A stretch of 23,429 bases of DNA from a virus: positions 1 through 23,429 of the IMG/VR virus record IMGVR_UViG_3300036852_000744; one strand, given 5' to 3'. Below are positions 1-7,300 of the stretch, in pieces (position 1 is the first letter of the stretch; every line of letters starts with the position of its first letter). Made by a program: the position numbers and the translations under genes. The notes below the pieces were generated by a model that ran no database searches, was not told the origin of the DNA, and saw nothing but the letters and a program-made list of their open reading frames with translations.

Positions 1-189
1 ATGAACGTCCGCATCACGCCGCGCGGCTGGCCGACGCGCACGGAGCTCTACGGCGGGATCACGCGCGTCCTGAGCGACGGCACGACGCTCGTGCTCGTCG
101 CCGAGCGCCCGTCGCCGTTCCACACGATCGCGCAGCTGCCGCTGAAGGCGGTCGCCGAGATCGCGCTCGACGAGGACGGTGGCCTGTGA
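1..189 (+). CDS. hypothetical protein, 62 aa
   Basis: The window opens exactly on an ATG, and the frame stays open to a TGA with high G/C in third positions, so this looks like a real small gene. I do not recognise the product. It is a soluble protein with alternating hydrophobic stretches (TTLVLVAERP, LPLKAVAEIAL) and an acidic C-terminal end. It sits upstream of the scaffold and coat genes, where P22-like phages often carry small proteins after the portal gene, but no portal is visible here. Its ribosome binding site lies outside the window, so an earlier in-frame start cannot be excluded. Confidence 0.55.
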   Translation: MNVRITPRGWPTRTELYGGITRVLSDGTTLVLVAERPSPFHTIAQLPLKAVAEIALDEDGGL

Positions 190-293
190 CGCCCGGCTGG
201 ATCGACCTCAACGACTGGCCCGCCGATGCGAACGAGCTGCTCGTGCGCTTCGTGCGGTACTGGGCGCAGAGCGCCTGGCTCGTTTGCACCTGA
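186..293 (+). CDS. small hypothetical protein, 35 aa (GTG start)
   Basis: A GTG overlaps the TGA of the previous gene (GTGA), the same coupling used repeatedly in this operon, and opens a 35-codon frame ending in TGA. The predicted peptide is tryptophan-rich and begins MTPGWIDLNDWPADANELL. Its third positions are mostly G or C. No family is recognised. The support is the overlap architecture and codon bias only; it is short enough to be chance. Confidence 0.4.
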   Translation: MTPGWIDLNDWPADANELLVRFVRYWAQSAWLVCT

Positions 294-314
294 CCGATCG
301 CGTTGTGCAGACTG

Positions 315-500
315 ATGCCTGAGCACCGCCTGCAGCGCACGCGCGCCGCGTACGCGCCGCACGATTTCGATCGCGACAGCACGACCACGGGCCGCCGGTT
401 CCCGGTCCTCCGCGACCGCGACGCCGCGATCGCGGCGCTGGCCCGCGCGATGGCGCGTGCGAGTCGACCGCTCCGACAGATCCATCGACCGATGAAGTAA
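315..500 (+). CDS. possible small basic protein, 61 aa
   Basis: An ATG at 315 opens a frame to a TAA at 498-500. In it, almost every codon ends in G or C until the last ten or so codons. The product is arginine-rich and basic, which is also typical of chance frames in GC-rich DNA. There is no good Shine-Dalgarno site before the ATG, and an upstream TTG at 303 is in the same frame. No function is assigned. The alternative is that 294-594 is non-coding or carries an antisense frame. Confidence 0.3.
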   Translation: MPEHRLQRTRAAYAPHDFDRDSTTTGRRFPVLRDRDAAIAALARAMARASRPLRQIHRPMK

Positions 501-594
501 CCCGACATTGACCGTCTCGCCTGACTCGCGCTGATCCCGCGAGGACCCAGCGCACACCCTAGCGCGGCGGACGGACAAAGGGACGCGGACCGAG

Positions 595-647
595 AAGGGC
601 TCGGTCGCCGATCACGTGGATACGTGGCGGTGGCCGAGCCCTTTTTT
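595..647 (+). terminator. intrinsic terminator with nested palindromic loop
   Basis: The arms AAGGGCTCGG (595-604) and CCGAGCCCTT (634-643) are perfect complements, followed by a run of six T (642-647). The loop contains a further inverted repeat (CGCC...CACGT / ACGTG...GGCG), so the whole element can fold as one long stem. It lies 31 bp before the scaffold gene and probably separates upstream transcription from the capsid genes or attenuates it. Confidence 0.8.
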
Positions 648-678
648 GTTGCGTCCCGATTTTTTTCACAAGGACTCC

Positions 679-1734
679 ATGAGTACCGACGCCCAGACCG
701 CCGCCTCGTCACCGGCTCCGACCGCCGCCGCCGCTGAATCTGTGTCCGCTGTCGACCAGGCCGTCGCGACGAACAACGTCGCCGCGTACCGGGCCGCCCG
801 GCTGCAGGAACGCAGCGGCAAATCGACTCCTATTGCTGATCAACCTGCCGCCGCAGCAGCGGCCCAGCCTGACGGACAGGCCGCGTCAACGGACGCGTCA
901 GCGACCCCGGCCGCCTCGGAACCGGCCAAACCGAAGAAGAACGCCGACACGCGCGTGCAGGAACTCCTGCGCGAACGGGCGACCGAACGCGAACGCGCCG
1001 CCCGGGCGGAGCGCGAGCTCGTGGAACTGCGCCGCCAACTGCAGACGCCTCGTGACGATCAACCGGCCGCCTCGTCGCCGGCCAGGCCCGCAGCGGAGAA
1101 GTTCCCCGACTACGCGACGTATCTCGACCAGCACCCCGATGCGCCGCTCGAGCAGTGGCTCGATGCGCGCGACGAGTGGCGAGACACGCAGCACGCGACC
1201 CGCGCGCGGGCGCAGGCGGAGCAGCAGCACCGTCAGACCGCGCAGCAGCAGCGCACCGAGAAAGTGCGCGGGCAGATCGCGACGAAGGTCGCGGCCGATC
1301 CCGAGTTCCTCACGAAGGTGAAGCCCGAGATTCTCGATCTGAAACCGTTCGACGCGTTGGCGCCCGGGGAACCCGCCGGGCCGCTGAATGCGATCGCGGA
1401 AGAGATCCTCGACAGCGCCGTGACGGCGGAGCTGCTCCTGCACTTCTCGGAACACCCCGAGGATCTGCAGCGGCTCTCGACCCTGGCGCCGCGCGATCTG
1501 ATTCGCGAGTTCGGCAAGCTCGAAGCCCGTCTCGACACGTCATCCACCGCGGCCACGCCGACGCCGGCGAAGCCGCACCCCAAAACCATCACCGACGCGC
1601 CCGCGCCGCCGACCACGCTCGGATCTCGCCCCGCTGAGGCGCTCGATCCCGTGACGGCTGCGGTCGTGAGCGGCGATCAGGCCGCGTTCAAGGCCGCCAA
1701 ACACGCGGCGCGCCTCGCGACGGTCCGCAGGTAA
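679..1734 (+). CDS. putative capsid scaffolding protein
   Basis: This 351-aa protein is predicted to be the internal scaffold that guides coat assembly. The assignment rests on position (6 bp before the coat gene) and composition: an Ala/Pro/Gln-rich flexible N-terminus, a charged coiled-coil-like helix at about residues 80-120 (RVQELLRERATERERAARAE), a second Gln/Arg-rich helix around 165-200, and a lysine/arginine-rich C-terminus. The start at 679 is chosen because AAGGA (670-674) is correctly spaced; the frame extends upstream into the terminator, which is implausible as coding. The N-terminal segment AVATNNVAAYRAARL is echoed near the C-terminus by AVVSGDQAAFKAAKHAARL. P22 scaffold uses a C-terminal helix-turn-helix to bind coat, so this end may be the coat-binding segment; that is inference. 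No protease motif was seen. Confidence 0.7.
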   Translation: MSTDAQTAASSPAPTAAAAESVSAVDQAVATNNVAAYRAARLQERSGKSTPIADQPAAAAAAQPDGQAASTDASATPAASEPAKPKKNADTRVQELLRERATERERAARAERELVELRRQLQTPRDDQPAASSPARPAAEKFPDYATYLDQHPDAPLEQWLDARDEWRDTQHATRARAQAEQQHRQTAQQQRTEKVRGQIATKVAADPEFLTKVKPEILDLKPFDALAPGEPAGPLNAIAEEILDSAVTAELLLHFSEHPEDLQRLSTLAPRDLIREFGKLEARLDTSSTAATPTPAKPHPKTITDAPAPPTTLGSRPAEALDPVTAAVVSGDQAAFKAAKHAARLATVRR

Positions 1735-1740
1735 TTTCCG

Positions 1741-2985
1741 ATGCCCAACACGTTCGAATACGCCACCTGGCTGGCGATGGAATCGCTCGACTTGCTCGAG
1801 AGCAAGCGCGCGGTGAGCCAGTACTTCAACACCGACTACTCGAAGGAATTCAAACTCAAATTCCCGGTCGGGGACGCGATCAGCGTCCCGTACCCGCAGC
1901 GCTTCACGGTCCGCAACGGGCTGACCTACAACCCGCAGGCGATCAACCGCATCCACGCGTCGGTCGCCTTCGACGATCCGTTCGGGATCGACTTCGACTG
2001 GGATTCGGCCGAGCAGGCGCTGAAGGCGCCGCGCGGCCGCGCGAAGGTCAGCAAGGAAATCCTCGAACCGGCGATGAGCTACCTCGCGCAGGAGATCGAT
2101 TCCCGCTGCGCGCAGTACGCGTACCAGCACGCGGCCAGTGTTGCCGGCGTGCTCGGCACCGATCCGGCGGACTTCGACAGCGCGACCGGCGCGGCCGCGC
2201 AGAAGATGTTCGAGCTCGGCTGCCCCGAGGGGGAGAAAGCGTTCCTCCTCTCGCCGGCGCTGAACCGCACGCTCAAGAAGACCACCGTCACCTGGATGAA
2301 TCCCGTGTCGGACGTCAGCAAGATGTTCCGCAAGGGGATCGTCGGCCAGGCCGACGACTTCGACTTCTACCGCTCGATGTCCCTGTACCGCCACACGGCG
2401 GGCACGTGGGCCGGCGCCGTCACCGTGACGTCGACCGTGACCGCGCAGGGCACGACCTCGATCGCGCTGACGTGCACGACCGGTGACACGTTCAAGAAGG
2501 GCGACAAGTTCTCGATCGCCAGCGTGCTGCCGGTCAACCCGATGACGCGACGCACGTTCGGCAGCGCGGCGAAGACCTTCACGGTCACCGCCGACGCGAC
2601 CGGCGCGTCGTCCGCGGCGACGGTGTCGTTCTCGCCGGCGATGTACGGCCCCGGCTCGCAGTACCAGAACGTCGACGCGCTGCCGGTCGCAGCCGCGGCG
2701 CTGACGCTGTGGCCCGGCACGAGCTCGCCGAACGGCAAGAGCGGCACGGTCAGCCTGGCGCTGCACCGGAACGCGTTCGCGCTCGTCGGCGTGGAGCTCG
2801 AGGAGCCGAAGGATTCGTCCGTCGAGCTCGTCAGCCAGAAACGCGATCCGGATTCCGGCATCGCGGTGCGCTTCATCCGGCAGTGGGACAACACGATCAG
2901 CCGGTTCACCAACCGCTTCGACGCCTGCATCGGCTACGGCGAGCTCTACAACGACGCCTGCGCCGTGGCAGTCGCCGGCGCGTAA
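1741..2985 (+). CDS. major capsid protein, P22 coat (gp5) family
   Basis: This 414-aa protein forms the icosahedral shell. Its length is close to P22 gp5 (430 aa). Features typical of the P22 coat family are visible: an N-terminal region with TYNPQAINRIHASVAF, a beta-rich insertion at about 220-310 that corresponds to the P22 I-domain, the motif VLPVNPMTRRTFG followed by KTFTV, and a conserved end with SLALHRNAFALV, then a Lys/Asp-rich segment and AVRFIRQWDNTISRFTNRFDACIGYG. It follows the scaffold gene by 6 bp and is followed by a strong terminator at 3002-3036, as is common for highly expressed coat genes. The Shine-Dalgarno site is weak, so translation may depend on coupling to the scaffold gene. 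The family call is recognition, not a search result. Confidence 0.9.
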   Translation: MPNTFEYATWLAMESLDLLESKRAVSQYFNTDYSKEFKLKFPVGDAISVPYPQRFTVRNGLTYNPQAINRIHASVAFDDPFGIDFDWDSAEQALKAPRGRAKVSKEILEPAMSYLAQEIDSRCAQYAYQHAASVAGVLGTDPADFDSATGAAAQKMFELGCPEGEKAFLLSPALNRTLKKTTVTWMNPVSDVSKMFRKGIVGQADDFDFYRSMSLYRHTAGTWAGAVTVTSTVTAQGTTSIALTCTTGDTFKKGDKFSIASVLPVNPMTRRTFGSAAKTFTVTADATGASSAATVSFSPAMYGPGSQYQNVDALPVAAAALTLWPGTSSPNGKSGTVSLALHRNAFALVGVELEEPKDSSVELVSQKRDPDSGIAVRFIRQWDNTISRFTNRFDACIGYGELYNDACAVAVAGA

Positions 2986-3001
2986 TCGATCGTTCACCTC
3001 T

Positions 3002-3036
3002 GACGCCGCCGGTCGCGTGATCGGCGGCGTCGTTTT
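3002..3036 (+). terminator. intrinsic terminator after coat gene
   Basis: GACGCCGCCG (3002-3011) and CGGCGGCGTC (3022-3031) form a perfect 10-bp stem with a 10-nt loop, followed by GTTTT. It lies 16 bp after the coat stop codon. The T-run is short (four), so it is probably leaky, letting some transcription continue into the downstream head and tail genes. Confidence 0.75.
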
Positions 3037-3095
3037 CGCCTTGCGCCCTCGTGCACACACACGACGGGAGTGCGGGCACCTGAAGGTAGTTTTCA

Positions 3096-3521
3096 ATGAG
3101 TCTTGGCGCTTCGCTCTCTCCCGCGCGCACGATGCCGCACTTCTCGACGCTGGTCTATCCGTTCCTAACGGTGACCACGGACGCGACGGCCAGCGCGCTC
3201 ACCCTGACGGCCGCACAGATCCTCGGCGGCCTCATCCTCCGCGACCCGAACGGCGCGGGCCGGACCGACACGCTGCCGACGGCAGCGCTCCTGGTCGCGG
3301 CGATTCCCGGCTGTCAGGTCGGCAGCTCGTTCCAGTTCGACATCCGCAACACGGCGGATGCGGCCGAGACGATCACGATCGCGGCCGGCAGCGGCGGCAC
3401 CGTGAGCGGCACGGCGACCATCGCGCAGAACAACACGAAGCGGTTCCTCGTGCGCATCACGGCCATCGCGGCCGGCAGCGAGACCTACACGATCTACTCG
3501 ATCGGGACCTTCGTTCACTAA
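3096..3521 (+). CDS. putative capsid decoration or minor head protein
   Basis: A 141-aa protein with GAAGG about 10 bp before the ATG. It is almost free of long helices: it is rich in Thr, Ala and Gly with alternating beta-strand-like patterns (TLTAAQILGGLILRDPNG, SFQFDIRNTADAAETITIAA, KRFLVRITAI), as in small beta-sandwich virion surface proteins. It is the first gene after the coat terminator, where decoration or head-fibre proteins often lie. There is no signal peptide. Role is inferred from position and composition; it could be another small structural protein. Confidence 0.6.
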   Translation: MSLGASLSPARTMPHFSTLVYPFLTVTTDATASALTLTAAQILGGLILRDPNGAGRTDTLPTAALLVAAIPGCQVGSSFQFDIRNTADAAETITIAAGSGGTVSGTATIAQNNTKRFLVRITAIAAGSETYTIYSIGTFVH

Positions 3522-3530
3522 ATCCCTGAC

Positions 3531-3561
3531 GCGCCTCGGCGGGATCGTCTCGCCGGGGCGC
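3531..3561. other. GC-rich hairpin without T-run
   Basis: GCGCC/GGCGC, CGGCG/CGCCG and GA/TC pair across 3531-3561 with single mismatches, giving an extended stem in the 53-bp gap between two structural genes. No U-tract follows in the plus direction. It may be an mRNA-stabilising or processing hairpin rather than a terminator. Confidence 0.45.
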
Positions 3562-3574
3562 GCTCCTGGATCCC

Positions 3575-3850
3575 ATGCCTGATCTGACGTTTCCTCGACT
3601 CGTTCACCAAGCGGGCGGCGCGTTGTTGCGTGTCACCAGCGAAGACGCGTACGTCGCCGCGCTGCACGCCGGCTGGTCGGCCGATCCGGTCGCCGTCACC
3701 GTGCAGAAGGGCGACGCGATCTGGGTCGTCTACACGGCCGACAGTCTCGAGACGGCGCTGGCGGACGGCTGGGTTGTCCTCGAGCAAGTCGATCCCGAGC
3801 CGGTCGCCGTCGACGTCGACGCGCCCGCGCGGAAGCGGGCGAAGAAGTAA
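3575..3850 (+). CDS. hypothetical protein, 91 aa, basic tail
   Basis: The frame runs from ATG 3575 to a TAA that directly abuts the next gene's ATG. The body contains a compact alternating domain (ALLRVTSEDAYVAALHAGW, KGDAIWVVYTADSLETALADGWVVLEQ) and ends in an Ala/Lys/Arg tail (PARKRAKK). Similar small proteins with a basic C-terminus occur between coat and connector genes in many short-tailed phages, but I assign no function. No strong Shine-Dalgarno site precedes it. Confidence 0.6.
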   Translation: MPDLTFPRLVHQAGGALLRVTSEDAYVAALHAGWSADPVAVTVQKGDAIWVVYTADSLETALADGWVVLEQVDPEPVAVDVDAPARKRAKK

Positions 3851-4576
3851 ATGCCCTTCACCTACGGCGATCTCGTCACCGACGCCTACTGCGAGCTGAA
3901 CATCCTCGGCGCCGGCGAAGTGCTCTCGCCCGAAGATGCGGCGTTCGGCCTCGGCAAGCTGAATCGCCTGATCGATCTCTGGAACGCGAAGGGCCAGGCC
4001 GTTTACAACGACGTCCTGAACCCGTTCACGCTGACGACGAGCCTGAGTCCGCACACGATCGGGCCGACGGGCGCGACCTGGACGCTCTCGCAGCGGCCGG
4101 TGAAGCTCACCGCCGCGACTCTCGTCATCAACGGCACGCGCCGCCCGATCACGGTCCACAACGGCGACGTCGGCTGGTATACGAGTCTGGCGCTGCCCGC
4201 GCTGAGCGGCGATCCGACCGACGTCTACTACGAACCCGACTGGCCGAACGGCAAGCTCTATTTCTACCCGGTGCCGAGCAACGCCTACAGCGTGGAGCTG
4301 TGGGCGCGGGTCGTGCTCGCGTCGGTCGCGGCGGCCGACGTGTTTTCGCAGCCGCCCGGGTACCGCGAGGCGATGACCCTGACGCTCGCGGAGAGTCTCG
4401 GCCCGGCGTACCCGAACGCGGTCGTGTCGGCGGACCTCAAAACGCACGCGCGCGACGCGCGCGCCACCATCTTCGGCAACAACGACGTCACGCCGCGCAT
4501 TGCGACCGTCGACGGCGGCATGCCGCGCTCCGGGCCGCGCGGATCCTTCAACTACCGAACGGGACTGAGTTCATGA
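3851..4576 (+). CDS. head-tail connector / tail accessory factor, P22 gp4-like
   Basis: This 241-aa protein is predicted to bind below the portal after packaging and extend the channel. The N-terminal helical segment (PFTYGDLVTDAYCELNILGAGEVL followed by GLGKLNRLIDLWNAKG) is the pattern seen in P22 gp4-like tail accessory factors: two helices, then LN.L.D.W. A beta-rich middle follows with WPNGKLYFYPVPSNAYSVEL, then a C-terminal helix (YREAMTLTLAESLGPAYP). P22 gp4 is 166 aa, so this one is longer. Its place between coat and the gp10-like gene matches the P22 order. The start abuts the previous TAA; the stop overlaps the next ATG. Confidence 0.75.
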   Translation: MPFTYGDLVTDAYCELNILGAGEVLSPEDAAFGLGKLNRLIDLWNAKGQAVYNDVLNPFTLTTSLSPHTIGPTGATWTLSQRPVKLTAATLVINGTRRPITVHNGDVGWYTSLALPALSGDPTDVYYEPDWPNGKLYFYPVPSNAYSVELWARVVLASVAAADVFSQPPGYREAMTLTLAESLGPAYPNAVVSADLKTHARDARATIFGNNDVTPRIATVDGGMPRSGPRGSFNYRTGLSS

Positions 4577-4938
4577 ACCGGATTCTGCTTGCGCTGCTGG
4601 TCGCGCTGACGCTCAGCGTCACGCTCGCGGCGAGTTACTACGATTTCGAACAGATCACCGTCGACGCGACGGCGGGCGGCAAAGGCTTCACCGCCGCGAA
4701 GATCACGCCGTCGAACAAACCGCCGATGACCTCCGCGTCGTGCCGCTTGCGCACGGCGGAGATCAGCTACCTCTACGTGGATCCGGCGGCGACGACGGTC
4801 ACCGCGTCGGTGGGGCAGCTCCTCGAGCCGGGCGACACGATCACGTTCAGCAACCGCGAAGACCTCTTGAACTTCCGCGCGATTCGCACGGGCGCGACCT
4901 CCGGTCAACTCGATTGCACCTACAAGGCGGCGAACTGA
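4573..4938 (+). CDS. secreted-type protein with Sec signal peptide, 121 aa
   Basis: The ATG overlaps the connector stop (ATGA), so it is translationally coupled. The N-terminus is a textbook signal peptide: MNR, then a hydrophobic core of Leu/Ala/Val, ending near LAAS at about residues 19-22. The mature part is about 100 aa, beta-rich, with two cysteines (CRLRTAEI and LDCTYKAAN) that could form a disulfide in the periplasm. The segment LEPGDTITFSNREDLLNFRAIRTG resembles a small beta-sandwich. No family is recognised. Export of a virion-operon product is unusual and is discussed in the findings. Confidence 0.65.
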   Translation: MNRILLALLVALTLSVTLAASYYDFEQITVDATAGGKGFTAAKITPSNKPPMTSASCRLRTAEISYLYVDPAATTVTASVGQLLEPGDTITFSNREDLLNFRAIRTGATSGQLDCTYKAAN

Positions 4939-5519
4939 TGCGCCGCCTGCTCCTCACCATTCTGCTCGCGCTCGCGCCGGCGATCGCTGTGGCGCAGACC
5001 GCCACGGTCACCCCCGGTGTGCTGACGCCGGCGCCGGTCGTCGTCACGCCGGCCGCGGCGATGAACGGCGCCGGCCAGATGGCCGGCAAGATCACGACCT
5101 ACAACAACGTCACGACGGCGGGCTGGGGCGTGCCGGCGATTCAGGCGGCCGGGCGCGCGACCGCGCAGACCGCCGCGAACGCGAGCGTCGCGACCTACAC
5201 GGTCGGCGCGGCGGACGGCTCGTTTGAAGTCTCCGCGAACGTGCTCGTGACGACGGCGACGACGCACACCTTCACCATCGAATGCGCCTACACCGATGAA
5301 GGCAACACCGCGCGCACGCTGACCTTGCCGTTCACGCTCGTCGCCGGCTCCGCGATCGTCACCTCGGTCGCGAACGCCAACGGCGCGGTCCCGTACATGG
5401 GCATTCACATGCACATCCGGGCGAAGGCCGCGACCGCGATCACGATCCGGACGCAAGCCGCCGGCACGTACACGACGGTCACGTACAACGTCGAAGGCAA
5501 CATCCGCCAGATCTCGTGA
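4938..5519 (+). CDS. secreted-type protein with Sec signal peptide, 193 aa
   Basis: The ATG shares its A with the previous TGA (TGATG). MRRLLLT plus a hydrophobic core and an AVAQ cleavage-like site (about residue 19-20) give a clear Sec signal peptide. The mature region is Ala/Thr/Gly-rich and beta-strand-like (FEVSANVLVTTATTHTFTIECAYTDEGNTARTL), similar in style to phage tail or head-fibre beta domains, and ends YNVEGNIRQIS. The signal peptide is clearly related to that of the protein starting at 5915 (both MRRLLLT...AQ). Function unknown. Confidence 0.65.
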   Translation: MRRLLLTILLALAPAIAVAQTATVTPGVLTPAPVVVTPAAAMNGAGQMAGKITTYNNVTTAGWGVPAIQAAGRATAQTAANASVATYTVGAADGSFEVSANVLVTTATTHTFTIECAYTDEGNTARTLTLPFTLVAGSAIVTSVANANGAVPYMGIHMHIRAKAATAITIRTQAAGTYTTVTYNVEGNIRQIS

Positions 5520-5632
5520 TGCTGACCGCGCTCCTCGTCCTCGTCGGCGTCCAGGCCGCACAGCTCGGGATCGCGATCTGGTCGCTCGTCCATCTGCGGG
5601 CGCCGCTCAACCCGCACGGCCGGGTGCGGTAA
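5519..5632 (+). CDS. small single-pass membrane protein, 37 aa
   Basis: The ATG shares its A with the previous stop (TGATG). The peptide has one hydrophobic helix over residues 2-24 (LTALLVLVGVQAAQLGIAI), then WSLVHLRAPLNPHGRVR, a basic tail expected to stay in the cytoplasm. It lies among the secreted-type proteins and may act with them at the membrane. There are no homologues I can name. The tight coupling and clear membrane segment make it more likely real than chance. Confidence 0.5.
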   Translation: MLTALLVLVGVQAAQLGIAIWSLVHLRAPLNPHGRVR

Positions 5633-5636
5633 CGCC

Positions 5637-5915
5637 GTGGCCCAGTCGCGAGCCTTTCGGATCGCGCGCGTGACGCTCAGCGCGGGCGTCCTGACGGCGA
5701 TCACGCCGCCGCAGGCCTTTACCGCGGTCAGCGTCGGCAATGCGACGGCGACCGATCTCGAAGTCCACACGGCCTCGGATGGGACCGAGTACCTCGTGAT
5801 TACGAGCGGCTACGAACGGGCGCTCCCGATCGTCCGCACGCAGTTCGACAGTTACGAACCGGCGTTTTGGTTGAAATCGAGCGGCGGCGGCACCGCCGTG
5901 ATCATCTGGCACTGA
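5637..5915 (+). CDS. hypothetical structural-operon protein, 92 aa (GTG start)
   Basis: A GTG 4 bp after the preceding TAA opens this frame; the stop overlaps the next gene by TGATG. The protein is beta-rich without a signal peptide (FRIARVTLSAGVLTAITPPQ, TDLEVHTASDGTEYLVI, GGGTAVIIWH). It resembles small virion beta-sandwich proteins in composition, but no family is recognised. Confidence 0.6.
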   Translation: MAQSRAFRIARVTLSAGVLTAITPPQAFTAVSVGNATATDLEVHTASDGTEYLVITSGYERALPIVRTQFDSYEPAFWLKSSGGGTAVIIWH

Positions 5916-7300
5916 TGCGACGCCTGCTTCTCACGCTGATCGGCCTCGCCACGGCGGCCGTGGTGTCGGCGCAGGTGTTCCCGATCACGCTGCCGAGTCA
6001 CGTGATCGTCGACAGCTGCAGCGGCTGCGGCGGCGGCACGGTCGCGATCGATCAGACCACGCCCGGCACGACCAACGGCGTCGCCGTCACCAACGTCCCG
6101 CATGTCGTCTGTGACAGCGGCTGCGGATCGGCCGCGGCGGTCCTGATGGCCGACGGCGTCGCCAATCCAACGATTCCGCAGACCGCGAGCTTCGGCGTCG
6201 TCTTCAACGGCACGACCTGGGACCGCTGGCGCGGCGATACGACGAGCGGCGCGTGGGTCCAGGTCAAGAACACGCCCGCGGTCACCGTGAGTAGCGGATC
6301 GATCACCGCCAACGCGGGGACGAATCTCAACACGTCGGCGCTCGCGCTCGACGCGACCGTGACGGGCCGGCTGCCGGCCGGCGCGAGTCCCGCCGACAAC
6401 GAATCGAACACCGCCACGAATCTCTCGCGCGTCGGGACGTTCCCCTTCGTCTTCGACGGCACCACGTGGGATCGCTGGACCGGGCAAGTCACGCTGGGCG
6501 GCACGCTGCCGGCCTTCGCGGCGACGCCGACGATGAACGTCGGCACGTTCCCGGATAACGAACCGATCAACGTCGCGCAGCTCGCCGGAACCGCCACGTC
6601 GGTCAACTCCGGCGTGAAGGACGCGGGCACCCTCCGCGTCGTCCTCGCGACGGATCAGCCGCAGCTCACCAACAAGCTACTCGTCACGCCGGACGCGAAT
6701 AGCGCCATCAACGTCGCGCAGATCGCCGGCGCCGCAACGAGCACCGCCGCGTCCGGCGTGCAGAAAGTCGGCCTCGTCGGCAACGCCGGCGCCGCGATCG
6801 ACGCCGCGAATAACGCCGCCGCGCCCGCGAACGTGATCGTGCAGGGCGTCGAGACGATCGCGCAAGGCTCCCAGCCGACGGCCGCCACGGCCGGCAACGT
6901 GCGCCGATCGCTGGCCACCACGGAAGGCGTGATGTTCGTGCAGGAAGGCAGCTCGAATCGCTTTTCCTGCTTCGTCCAGGCAGTCACCGTCACGACACAG
7001 TGTCAGGCGGCGCCCGGCGCCGGCCTCCGCGCCTACATCACCGGCGCCACGTTCTCGAATCAAGCTGCGACGGTGCAAACGCTCGACATCGTCTTCGGCA
7101 CCGGCTCGAACTGCGCCACGGGCATCACCGCGCTGACCCACAAGATTCAGATGGGCACGAACGCGACGACGACCAGTCCGTTTCTCGCGGTCCTCGCCTT
7201 CGATACGCCGCTGATTCCCACGGCCGCCAACGCGATCTGCGTGCGGCCGAGCGCGGCGACGGCCTTCGGCGCGACGCTCACCGGATTTATCGCCCCGTGA
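5915..7300 (+). CDS. large secreted-type repeat protein, putative tail or surface fibre
   Basis: A 461-aa protein with a Sec signal peptide (MRRLLLTLIGLATAAVVSAQ) like that of the gene at 4938. After cleavage there is a cysteine-rich patch (CSGCGGG and CDSGCG within about residues 30-70), then repeated units with the motif F(N/D)GTTWDRW(R/T)G (near residues 95 and 180) and repeated INVAQ(L/I)AG units near 210 and 265. The C-terminal 120 aa form a separate beta-rich domain with spaced cysteines. The GTTWDR repeat style is common in phage surface and fibre proteins. Position just before the gp10-like gene supports a virion role; the signal peptide argues for export or membrane contact. Confidence 0.65.
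   Translation: MRRLLLTLIGLATAAVVSAQVFPITLPSHVIVDSCSGCGGGTVAIDQTTPGTTNGVAVTNVPHVVCDSGCGSAAAVLMADGVANPTIPQTASFGVVFNGTTWDRWRGDTTSGAWVQVKNTPAVTVSSGSITANAGTNLNTSALALDATVTGRLPAGASPADNESNTATNLSRVGTFPFVFDGTTWDRWTGQVTLGGTLPAFAATPTMNVGTFPDNEPINVAQLAGTATSVNSGVKDAGTLRVVLATDQPQLTNKLLVTPDANSAINVAQIAGAATSTAASGVQKVGLVGNAGAAIDAANNAAAPANVIVQGVETIAQGSQPTAATAGNVRRSLATTEGVMFVQEGSSNRFSCFVQAVTVTTQCQAAPGAGLRAYITGATFSNQAATVQTLDIVFGTGSNCATGITALTHKIQMGTNATTTSPFLAVLAFDTPLIPTAANAICVRPSAATAFGATLTGFIAP

Noticed and set aside
48-712. Long minus-strand frames over the first 700 bases.
   Set aside because: They are Arg/Ser-rich, run across the terminator and the start of the scaffold gene, and mirror the codon periodicity of plus-strand genes, so they are shadows of GC-rich coding DNA.
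1540-3096. A 518-aa minus-strand open frame opposite the coat gene.
   Set aside because: It is antisense to a recognisable P22-type coat protein, Arg/Val-rich, and has no ribosome site or family likeness.
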